64,000 nt of DNA from Hydractinia symbiolongicarpus. Taxonomy: Eukaryota > Cnidaria > Hydrozoa > Anthoathecata > Hydractiniidae. The stretch is from assembly GCF_029227915.1 (NCBI RefSeq), contig NC_079882.1, forward strand, positions 29,872,001 through 29,936,000. Reading direction: 5' to 3'. A program made the translations under genes and the position numbers. Below the pieces are notes generated by a model that saw only the letters and a program-made list of their open reading frames with translations, did no database searches and had not been told where the DNA came from. Shown one piece after another: positions 36,401 through 47,300 of this stretch; position 1 is the stretch's first letter; every line of letters starts with the position of its first letter.

Positions 36401-39400
36401 GCGTGCAAAGCATGAATTTTTTTCTCATTATTTCGAGCACAGAAGTTGCACTTTCGCAACATCTTAGCTGAAAACTATTGTTGAGTTGATGGTTTTTCAA
36501 CTTTGAAAATCCCCTAAAAATACTGTTGTGTCATTTTTTTCCTACCGATTTTAGTCTCTATAATAATAGTTGTATTCTGTCTGTCTATGTGCGATTTCAA
36601 AGTCGTGTTATTGACAAACGAAATTACAAATGTGATATATTTTTTGTGACCTCCGGAAAAAATCACTAATACAGGAGTAACACTTAAAAGCGAAAACATG
36701 ATTCCCATAATACTTTAATTGAAGAAACTTTTAGGATCCTGAAAAATCGCTGTATTTAAATAAACATTCGCAAATTCGCAAACTGATTTTGTGGTTGATA
36801 AATTTTCGAATTTCGCGCTGAGAAAAAAATTATGTTTGAGACGGATGTTTTACACAAGCAATATAGATACTTTTTGTTCCGTTTTACCTAATGATTATCT
36901 CAATCCTTTGTTTTTAAGCTAGTTGATGACGTCATTTGCATAGTTAGCGTAACGTTTAAGACGTATCTCGAGAACCAATAAAGATTTTCAATATAATAAC
37001 GTTTCCTAGAAAGATTTTTAAGGTCTTTCATGTGAACCCAGGTTTCATATAAGTTAACTTTAAAATCGATTGTCTTTTATACGGGCTTAAAGCTAATTCC
37101 GATTATTATATACTCTTATCTTTGTGACGTTTCTCATTAATTTTTCTCAATAATTTATTATTTTTACTTTCGTGCACGGAGAACATTGCTAATGTGAGAA
37201 CTTAACGGAATGAAGGTTTATAGTTACTGAGATCTTATTGTTTACCTTTTAGATGGGCCACCACCGAAACCATTGTAAGTAATATATACATTACTTTTTA
37301 TATTATTTGGTGAGTTTCAACCTATGTATATTCTTCTTGGATTTTACAACTCTGAGAAAAGAAATTTTCTGGCTAAACTTAACAACCATTATTGCTCAGT
37401 CATTACTCAAAGCATTTTACTTGAAATTTTATTGATGTTGTTTATTTATAACTATACCTGTCATTTTTTTTATACGTAATGGATTTCTAACAGTGCATTC
37501 GGAACGTGTACTGGGTCATTGTAAGTTGCGGCGAAAACGCTGCAAAGGTTCTTTAAGATTAAAAAAAGTGTATATGTATGTGTTTCCTACCATGACAGAT
37601 TAGGACCACTCTATCTTTAGAACCACTCTATCTTATTTCATCCGTCGCGACTGAATATAAATTACTGCCTGTTTTGAGCAAGCGGCTGCGTGTGAGCCAC
37701 ATGTTGAAGACTAGTGACTGTGTGAGTTAAACAATCTGGTGCTGCTTATACATAACAAAGTCTGTGTTTTATTCCATACGACATAAGGGCTCCTCAATTT
37801 TTAATCCGGTGGCCGCTAAGAAAACGTGGTCGCTTGCTTAAATAAGCGGCTGCTTGTTTCTGTTTTTGGCAGCCGCACGTTCGAAGTGGGTGGCTGCTTG
37901 TTTCAATAGTCAATTGGATAATGGTAAAAACATGCATGTTTATTTACTCCTCAACCTTCAAGATGGCAACCAGCGAAGAGTCGTAAATGAAGGTAATAAT
38001 ATTTGTAAATATATTCGGGTATATGCTGGTATAATACAATTTTATGGCATAAATTTTTATCCGATGTTGTATTTTTTTCTAGATTCGATCATTTTTACAT
38101 GCACATTTATGGATTAACTTTTACCAACTTTTATTGCAAATAAAGATGATGATAAGATTGCACATATGTGCATTTAAAATAAACTTTGGGAAATGGTTTT
38201 ATTGTATGGTGATCTGTTGTCGCTTGAAAGATATTTCTAAATTTACCTGTTAACGAAATACACGTAACTGGAGAAGGTAGAAAAATCAAGAAAGAGCTGA
38301 AGTATTGAAGCAGAATTTGAAACTAACACACATGTTGACTAAACCCATGAAAAAAAAAACAGTAATTATCAAAACCAGTTATCACATTAACTTTAGTATA
38401 AAATATTTTGAAAAAAAGTATACTCTCTAACTTCAAGTGATTGTTATTTTTCACTAGAACAGAAACCATTTCACCAATTAAATTCGACAAAAAATTTGAG
38501 ATTCACTTCAAAGAGAGAAATCTTCCCAAAGTCTCTACTTGCGGTTTAAATGTTTTGTTATCCATGCAGAACATGACAGGTAAATTGAGAATAGCTACTA
38601 TTTTTATGGCTGGCTTTGGAAGTATTAAATGTATTTACTGCTGACTTTATGAACGAAAGTTTTATATTTTGTTCACTTTTTATATAATTTGTTAGCGTTT
38701 TTTACATTTTGTTAGCTTTTTTTAAAAGTCTCTTTTTAACTTGATTTTGATGGTATCTTTTGTTAGATTTTAAATACACAGGCTCACAGTATACTGCCGG
38801 CACATATCAAAATAATTACATAATCCATATGCGGGCGCAGAAAAGGCAGTAACGAATGTAAACAAACAACATAGAAATAGAGCGCCTAGCTTGTTTTCAC
38901 CTTGGAAATCACGAAAACCGCCCAACTAAGGTTAGTGGGAGCTGTTAGCACATGTATACTTCAGTTTTGGATAAAATCATGAAACTTTTCACAAATACTC
39001 TCACAAGGAAAAGAATCTTTTAGGAAGACACGCTCAAAGGTCACGTAATTGCTGACATCAGCATTTTGTATCTTTGTAGGGAAAATGTTTTAAACTTGGA
39101 CATGTGATATAGCAATCGATAGGAAATTTAGTGGTGATTAAGTTTGAAATAAGAACCATCGGTTGAAAATGGCCTGGAAACGAATTTTATACAAGATAAG
39201 TCATGTAGTCGTCCAGATTTTTTTACAAAAATATAACAAGGAAAATTTATGTTAGCAACAATAAATCAACATATCGAAACCAACTCATACTCATCAATAT
39301 CTCAACTACACATCTAATAATCAAATGTCCTGCGAAGAAAGTTCAGTGTCCTCATTACTGGACAGAGCAGTCGATGTAGTCAGGGGGAGAATGACCGAAA

Positions 39401-41286
39401 GAGTTATCTCATAAAAACAATGCCTTACTTACAAATGGGTACTCGAGACAAACCATTAAAAAGGTCGAAGGCAAAATCAGGAACAGAACTGATAAGAACG
39501 GTGTAGGAGAGGATGCAGAAGATGAGCTAGAAATCACGTGTAAGGATTGTAAAGATGTTTATGTCGGTGGGACAAAACTAATGCGCAAACAATGTGTGCA
39601 AGAGCACAAAGGAGCCGTAAGCAACGCAGATACAGACAAAAATGAGATTGCGAACCATAGCTGGAAGAATGACCATATTATTGACTGGGACAGAAATACT
39701 TATAGCAATAGTTTTTCCTATCAAATTCCAAGATATAGTTACCTGCACTTCCGAGAGCGAATATTTAGAAAAAGTGCAAAATGGTTCAAGACAAACGTAA
39801 CAGAAAGCGAACTTTTAGAAAAAAGAAAGATTTTAGAAAAAAGAGTTAATTAGTTTAATTGCTGTTGTCTGATTGGTTCCTCTAATTATCTCCACAACTA
39901 ATAAGTAGCCAAAAATAATTATGATCATTGCCCGTTGATAGTAGTTATAGACATGAGGGTACGAGGCCATTTCTAGCAATACTAGAACTTGCCTCACACC
40001 CTCATGTCTATGACTATGTGTACATCCTTCATATGTAAAACTGTCCTTGTACCACCATGTTGTGTTTTAGGTTGTTACGTTTCACGTGTGGCCATTTATA
40101 TGAAAAGTGCTATTTTTTGCTGTTTGGAAGGGTCTGTAAGGGTATGTTTATGGTGTTGCAGAGGGTCAGGAAGGTTTTATTTTTTCAGCCTGTGTAATAA
40201 TACGTTTGCCATTGGATGGGGTTATTTGGTGGCAAAATGTCCATACGCATAACTGTTTTTACCATCCCCTAGGATATATCTTTTGTCATCAAAACAACTG
40301 AGTATTATTTTGTTTATCTCATAACTTTTTAACATATGATTTTGACTTCTGATGGTTTTCATTTTATGGCATAATTGTTTGTTTTTGAATAATACATTCC
40401 TATAGTCTTCATGTTTGATTATATTTTTTCGATGTTTATCACAAATAGCTCTGGGTACTAGAATGTTTATTCTGCAAACTGTTTAATAAGCGCTTGTTAG
40501 CCAAATAATCGTTTAGTCAATATGGGAACACAAAGTAAATAGTTTAAAAAAAGGGAAACAGAAACATGCAATTATGTAGGGAAAACCTTAGGTTTTTTTT
40601 TGTAATGTTTTCTATAGAAACAAACCATTATCCAAAAGTGAAAAAGCCCTGGGTACATTCAAATTGCTAAACTTCCTAGTACTGTCGAGTATAATATTTC
40701 GCTTGCGGAAATAGGGAAACTGTTGCCGCTCCGCAACCCTCTATATATTGATGTAGCTATAATTTATCTGTGTGTAACAAAAATAAGGCGTATGCAGCGC
40801 ATAAGAACAACCGATGGTCGCTGCTTTGTTTTCCATCTTTGTTTTTAAAATTGAGAAAGCAGTGGAAATACCTGATCAAGAGAAACAAGGTAAAAATCAA
40901 TTTACAAACTTTAAAAGTAGCAAACGTGTTTTTTTTTATTTGCGATTACGCTCTCTTTCGATTTTGTCAGTGGAAAACAGACATACATATTTAATCCCGT
41001 TTGTAAGAAGTGTTTATAATGCAACTATGTCATCGAATTTCGAAGCTAGAACGTTTCTAAGTTCGACAAGATATTTAAATTGTAACGAAAATACGTTGCA
41101 AGATTTTAAAATGTGTAGTGAAAATGCACTAAAAACCTATTTAAATCTTAAGTCAACAGAGGTAGATTTTAAAAATTTGGTGTGCAGGTTTGTTTTACTC
41201 AAGTGTTGAATATCTTGAGGGGTGAAGGGTAAAATACCTTTTTTTGCAGAGCTTTCTCAGCAATCGACAAAAGTAGGGAAGATTAA
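33408..41286 (+). CDS. HEPN-like protein with Cys-rich insert and LPxxSTC module (8-exon model)
   Basis: The proposed exons are 33408-34305, 37253-37274, 37494-37520, 37910-37992, 38463-38579, 40863-40889, 40971-41187 and 41250-41286. All have AG/GT borders and agree in phase, giving 475 residues. An acceptor just before 33402 suggests a 5' non-coding exon. Residues about 80-95 (ILIDDFDMTLTHGIITSIPG) and 185-245 look like the two halves of a HEPN domain of the DZIP3-like kind. The second half has the R-N-V-V-C-H motif at residues 200-205 (34005-34022), which fits the R-x4-6-H signature of HEPN RNases. Between the halves is a segment with 19 Cys (33735-33955), probably zinc-binding. Exon 5 encodes FEIHFKERNLPKVSTCGLNV, resembling the end of HECT-like domains around the catalytic Cys. 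Exon 7 can alternatively join 44401 (see findings). The domain calls are by eye. The small exons 2, 3 and 6 are the least certain. Confidence 0.6.
34306..37252. other. Large first intron of the HEPN gene
   Basis: Contains a 125-base Helitron deletion derivative (34705-34829), Helitron interior relics near 35220-35420, and a possible Helitron 5' end near 36554. No protein-coding exon is recognised, but small ones would be missed. Confidence 0.5.
34705..34829 (+). mobile_element. Helitron deletion derivative, 125 bp
   Basis: Starts TCTATATTATAATACCCG with tgtctgtctgtcac and ends cttttccacgggcc, a short spacer, CTAG, then T. Both termini match the 557-base family, while almost the whole interior is missing. 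Confidence 0.7.
39326..39855 (+). pseudogene. Penelope-like element 3' fragment inside an intron
   Basis: The frame reads SSLLDRAVDVVRGRM, then a shifted frame LLTNGYSRQTIKKVEGK, then the GIY-YIG region (ITCKDCKDVYVGGTK, 39529-39574, followed by EHKGAV). The His-rich part (NEIANHSWKNDHIIDWDRNT) follows, ending at TAG 39851-39853. It is 5'-truncated and frameshifted. It sits in the intron between exons 5 and 6 of the HEPN gene model. Confidence 0.8.
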
Positions 41287-43822
41287 TAGGGACGCTGAAA
41301 GGCGGGAGAAACTACACAGTTGTCGAGGTGGAAACCTACCCAATCTGTTAGATACCACAAACGGATAGCTGGCAGAACAAAAAAAAGCAGTGGTTTACGA
41401 AAATTGTCATCATTTTATTTCGAGATTTATTTTAAAAAATTACAAAAACCAGATAGCTTGATAAGAAGATTTCCGGCCAAGGAAATTCAGCACAGGTAGA
41501 TCGATAAGATGAGATCAAGCCGTGATAGCGTTGCAAGACTTAACGTATGGATGGTACGCAATCTTGCTTATCATATGACAAAAAGAAATGTTGGTGTTTC
41601 AAACGTTTTAAGAGTTTCCTTCGCTTTTTCAAAAAATATGGCAATATGTTCTGTACTAGGCAAATTTTTCGAAGCAATGACAAATACAGAACACCTTGGA
41701 TTTGAAATAACAAACTATTGGCGACCAAAATACTTAAAGATTTGATTTAATTTTGCTTTTTTGCTTACATCTTGCTTCCGCCATTAAAAAAATAATTACA
41801 CGCATTTTTTTTTAACACGATAGCAGTGTAGGTTCTGACCCGGGTTGACTTTTTCCATATGTTATGTATTTTTTTCAAACGGGTTGTCTCGCCAATCGGG
41901 CCAACACTGAGCCAACTCGCCTCATATAATCAGGCTCTTAGACATTGTTAGCAATAAGACAGTGCTAAATTCCCATATTTTTTGCAATGGCTATATCACT
42001 CTCAATAACATCGACGCCTTGGTTTAAGTAAGAAACGCATAGAGTCAATCTGCTTTAGGAGATAAATTTGATTGTCGAACATGGCGTGTGTTCCAAATCC
42101 GTGCAAATATATTGAACTCGCGTTGCAAAATTGGTAAGAAAACGAAGATTAAAATTTGTGCGTGCGTTTCCAAATGTGACTTGAACTAACCATTTCTCTC
42201 GATATCTTCGAAGAAGGTGATCAACCAAGTTAGCCTTAATTTTTTTTTAACCTTACCAGAATGGCTCAATCCTTTGATTGGGAGTGGAATTAGTGTATTG
42301 AAACTTATCATCACGGCCGGAGAGAAACACTTGAAATCTTCAACGTAAATGTTTTTACTGCCCCTGTCCATTCTCACTAATTTAGGAACAATTTTACAAA
42401 TTATGACTATTTTAATATAGAAATATACAATAATCAATAGGTCATTGTAAGTGGTTGCCACCTTCAGCCATAAAGTCTTCCGACTGAATCTATCTATAGC
42501 TCCGTGTATACAAAAGCCCCATTTCTTTAATTGGTCGTTAGGGCCCTAAGTTTGATAGATGCATCGTTTAATTACATTTTGGACCTTCGATAAAACGGTA
42601 TCATACATACGTTTGATAACTTCGGTTGTTATAACCAACTTTTCTGTTCTACGTTAACATCTCGTTCGAAACAAGTTTCGTCAGAAATGAAAGATCCCTT
42701 TTTTAACCCGAGATTTAGACGTTAATACTTGAATCGGCGAGTTGTTGTAGCTCTTTTGTGCACAGAATTCAACATGCTGCACAGCTTGTCAGATATGTTA
42801 TTGCTTTAATACGTGAGCAGTTCTTTATCGCTTTGATTAGAAGCGACACGTTCATGCAGTAAAGAATGCATCGCGATAGTTAAGATACGTTTAAAAAGGG
42901 TGTGTTTATAATCTAATGGATTATTTCACGGACCTGGTTTCATATTACACGACTAGAAGATAGCCAAGGACAATTTCAGACAAGCGACCGCCTCTTCTAA
43001 CATAGCGGCCTCCAGTTAATACGAGCGCCGCTGATTTCGATTTAAACTGGCGGGCGCCAGACTTAAACAAACAACCGCTAGTTTTAATACGCAGCCGCTT
43101 GTTGGAAACAAACGGTTGCTTATTTTTAAAACCGCGGCGTTTGATGTAAGATAGAGTTGACCTAATCACCCAAGTTAGATTCCTATGACCCGACCGATCA
43201 ATCTTTCTTTTTTCTTTAAACAGCCGAACCAAAACTTTCCCTCCCATTTATTTGTTTGAAACAATAGTCCTTTTAGATCATGTACAGATGTTTTCCAAAG
43301 TATTTACTTACTCTCTACTCGATCGTGCAACGTTCGAGACACCAAAATTCCTCGAAACGTTCGATTATTCAATGAAATCAATGCATTGCATTCCTTAGGG
43401 GCTGTTTATATGGAAATATTTCCTCCGTTAGCGGGGAAATATTTCAGCATGATATAATTTTTACTTTTTGTTCATATGGCATGGGCGAGAAAACTTTTCC
43501 TTGGGTGAGAAAATACCATGTGATACGTTTCTATTGTTTATTTTTGAAAATTATGCGGAATTGACATAAATTTATCCCGCCTACCGAGGAAACTTCTTCT
43601 TTTTCTCAAATGAACACAACTAAATTTTGTTAAGAGTTTTTTACCGAGGAAATATTTCCCATATAAACATCCCCTTATACCATAACGATTCGAATATATT
43701 TACTACAGAATTGAAGTTTGCTCACGAATTGATTTGTTGTTAAAGAAAAATCACCGACCGACTGACCGATCCTCCTTTTCTTAACTACTTTATTCGGAAA
43801 AACTGTCGCGAGAGAAACTTAA
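41287..43822. other. Gap between HEPN and NTPase/KH units
   Basis: No conserved exon is recognised and no AATAAA is seen in the first 450 bases after the TAA at 41284. Spaced GC-rich 'gcggc.gctt' motifs lie at 42985-43130. The open frames at 41509-41745 and 42945-43247 have no domain, and the second consists mainly of those motifs. Confidence 0.45.
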
Positions 43823-44302
43823 TTTCTTAACTCTTCCTTACTTGGCTCGCCCTCCCGATATAAAGAAGAGACAACATTAAAGCCTTTGCATGCTGGTTGG
43901 GTGATTGCCTTTTTCAACTACATAACATCATCCGATGGCAAAGATATCATCATTAATGGATGGAAAGCCGCTGGAATATACGACACCATTGTACTTGGAT
44001 TAAGTAAGCTACTGACGATTGATCCTTTCCATGATATTGATCCCTTGGTCGATCAAGAGCCTACCTTATTAGCTTTGAATCTGGACGCCGTTTGCAGAAT
44101 TGATGAAGAGGAGCGGAATGCATATAATCGAGTTACTGGCGAAGAAGACGATGACGAAATGCGTGGAAGCCGAAAGAAGACGAGACTAGAATGCGAAAAT
44201 TTGTTTAAAAAATTTTGCGAGTTTCCCCGAATAAAGTATATAATGAGAATCACGCATATACATTTTTTGTGCGTAAAATATCTTTTCTATCTTTTCTTTT
44301 AG
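43823..44302 (+). pseudogene. DDE (Tigger/pogo-like) transposase C-terminal relic, possibly exonised
   Basis: The frame is open from just after a TAA at 43820. It encodes KPLHAGWVIAFFNYITSSDG, then IIINGWKAAGI, then LLTIDPFHDIDPLV. This order is typical of the end of pogo/Tigger-type DDE transposases (last helix of the catalytic domain, the GWxxAGI block, then the DPF segment). The DDE residues and DNA-binding half are absent. The frame continues with an acidic run (EEDDDEMRGSRKK) past a possible donor at 44236. It may be only an intronic relic, or its 3' part may serve as the first coding exon of the NTPase/KH gene. Confidence 0.6.
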
Positions 44303-47300
44303 CATTAAAAAAAGTATTTCTTACAAATATATACTATATTTAAGATTCACCTGCTACATACTTTAACTCCCACTTTTTAACGCTTGCTATTGTTGTACAG
44401 GGTGTTAATAGAAAGGATTTCAAGCGAATCGTGTTTGCTGAAACTTCCATATGAAGAGGAAGTTACTGGCGTTGAAATGAAGATAGATTCAGGTGATTGG
44501 TGTGAACTTCAAAACTCTGAGTATTCTCAACCTTTTCCTGCCTGGTTAGTTGTTAAAAAAACCTTTCAAGAAAGTAAAGAGTATTGTTTCAAATGCTTGT
44601 TTGGTGATGGTGGAAGATTTTATAAAAGTGCGAACTTATTATTTGGTAAGGATATTTTTTATTTGTTGGAAGTCTTGAAAAGTGTACATTTCAGCTGTTT
44701 GAAACATTTTTTTCATAGCGTAAGGATGCTATGATTCGATTGACACTTAATCATCAGACATTTTTAAATAGAAATACTTGTTAAGTTAAGTAAACTAAAG
44801 TTTAGCCCCACTCGAGAAATACTCTCAAAATTCTGTAAAACATTCCTGAAAGGTCAAGGACAATTATAAAAGTTTAAAGATCATATATTTACTGGGCAAT
44901 GGACACTGTGCTTTTAGAACGTCATTTTGTGTAAAATAAATCATTATTCAGATTTTCCCTTTTGGAAATAATTTAAGCGCACTGAAAATTGTACTTGCTA
45001 GAAAGTGTAACCTTAAACTTCTGTTCTGTGAAATTTCTGGATAGCCTAATTACACCTTTTTATTTGTGTTCTTGTTACAGATGCCGACAATCATTTAAGC
45101 GTTTCACGAAACTGTGGTATCATATCACATGCAGACGGGACACCTGTATTGCGTGCTAGTAAAGCTATGGATGTATGTGGAGAGGTAAAGTATAAAGTAT
45201 CCAGTGGTGGAAGTTCTGTTGCTATGGTAAAAGAAAGGGAGGAATGGTTTAAACTCTGTGATTATTTTGTTTATCGTTACTATGGGTTGATGGAGCTTGT
45301 GCAAATTCCTTTTACCCTGCATCGAACTTCAGCGATAAGTAATGTTGTAAAAGTAATGGTTGAGTTGTGTAAAGCGAAGAAAAATAAACCACCTGGTTAT
45401 GTCATTACGCACTATGATGTTAAAAATCATTGTGAATTTCTGGGTTACGATTTGGAACAGCTTAGTGCTAAACTCGGTATACATTTCACTGAAGACGTGA
45501 AAAACAGAGTCCTTGCTTATGCACCTGCTGAAAATGTCATTTTTAACTTAAGGGTATTACAGGTAAACGACTCTGTTGCTATCCACGAAGGGATGAAGGT
45601 CTGTTGCAATGATGTGAAGTTATTATTATTTGCCAATGAGAAGAAGTTTTACGAAAGTCAGGTTGTTATAATCGGCTTAGTTGTTGTTCCAGAGTTAAGC
45701 CAAGAATCGAAGAATAATCCTATTTTGTGCAAGAAGTGCTACGAAACTAAGCTAATTGTGTCACAGAAGGAATTTACGGATGGAAAAGTGTTTAAAAAAT
45801 GGTGGAAAAAGTTTCTGCCCCAAGTTTTTAAGTTGAAAAATGCGTTTAAAGCTGATAGTGCACAAAATCTTAGCCTTCTTTCTAATATAATTGGATTCAT
45901 GGCAACCAAAAAGGTATACTTACCTATAACGGAATTCCCATCCTTGTCAGAAGATGTTCAAGAGCAGATGAAAACTATTCTGCTTACACCTGAACAACAA
46001 GAGCTACTCAATTTAAAAGATAAAAAAGTCATCCTATTTGGTTCGTTTGGATCAGGAAAGAGTATAATGGCTCATTTAAAGATTCGCCAACTTATAATAG
46101 AAGCAGCAGAGCCGACTTTCATCTTCTATGTTTGTTTTGAAAATGACAGCTTATTTCAATGCAAGGTAAAAGAATTTTTAGAGAAAGACGAGAAGAATGC
46201 TAATTTGACAAACAAGAATGCAAAGATAGAAGTATTGGATTTATCGAAGTTATCAGCTGAGCACAAAGCTAAAATGACCGTTTCTCTAATTTTAACTGAT
46301 ACCTTTTCAAAATATCAAAACGGTTGCCTACACTTCTTTTTTGATGAGTATAATGGTGAAGATTTAGATGAAAATGAAGCTTCTGATATTCAAACTATCC
46401 TGCGTGGGGAAGAGTTGCCGAGAATAAAGGATTCGGTCGTTTGGCTGATATCTCAAAGTATAGAGAAGCATAGAAATTACTGCGAAAAAAGAAGCAACGC
46501 AGTTGTTAATCATGGAAAGAATCAGTTTCGTTTGACAGGGATGAAGAAAGTAACATTGCATAAAACACTGAGAGCAACAAATGCCATCAATGAAGTAGTG
46601 AAGGTCTGTATTGAGCGAATAGAAAAATCGCCAAACGAATTTCCTCATCGTGTTACACCTGCTAGAGTGACGGTAAATCGTAAGCCTACCCTTGACGAAA
46701 AAGAATTAACCATAAGTGACACAACACGATCTTCAAAACAAGAAATAAGTCCTTCGGATGACCGAAGGCTACAGTTGGAGGAGCATAGTATTCGACCAGA
46801 CGAAGAAGAAAGTAGTCTTGGTTCTGTATGCATGGAATTAGATCAAAGCGTTGATTTGGAATTTCAGAGGCAAAATGAAGATCAAGATGTGGACCAATGC
46901 TTCAAATTGATCTATGATGCTAACAGTAAAGAACAGTGCAATGAAGTAACGAGAACTGAATTCCATTTTCATGGTGGCAATGCTATCGGTCATAATATTG
47001 GTGGCAGTAAACCAACTTACATGAACATTTCGAATATTTGGAATTTAGTACCAGAAGCTTGTACAGACTTGGAATCTAAATACTATTCGTGTAGCATATG
47101 TATAGCAATGGTGTTGGAGAAGATGCATGGTGCGTGTAACTCATTTTTAGAAGGCATCACCGTATTATGCAGTGATGCTCATGCTGTCAATATCATGGAA
47201 GGTGTGGCAACTTTGTTAGACGAGGAGTTTATCCGTTATACCCCTTCCTTAGATTCAGATAGTAGCAACAAGATAAAAGAAGATATATTAGATATGCAGC

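Noticed and set aside
37922-37960. Possible 39-base intron inside exon 4 of the HEPN model (GTAAAA to TTCAAG)
   Set aside because: It is too short for a normal intron and the sequence is open and in phase when retained.
41509-41745. 78-codon plus-strand frame considered as an extra exon between the two large units
   Set aside because: Splice borders in phase with the neighbours were not found and the translation matches nothing I know.
42945-43247. 100-codon minus-strand basic frame
   Set aside because: It is made largely of the spaced GC-rich motifs. Repeat-derived frames of this kind are not evidence of a gene.
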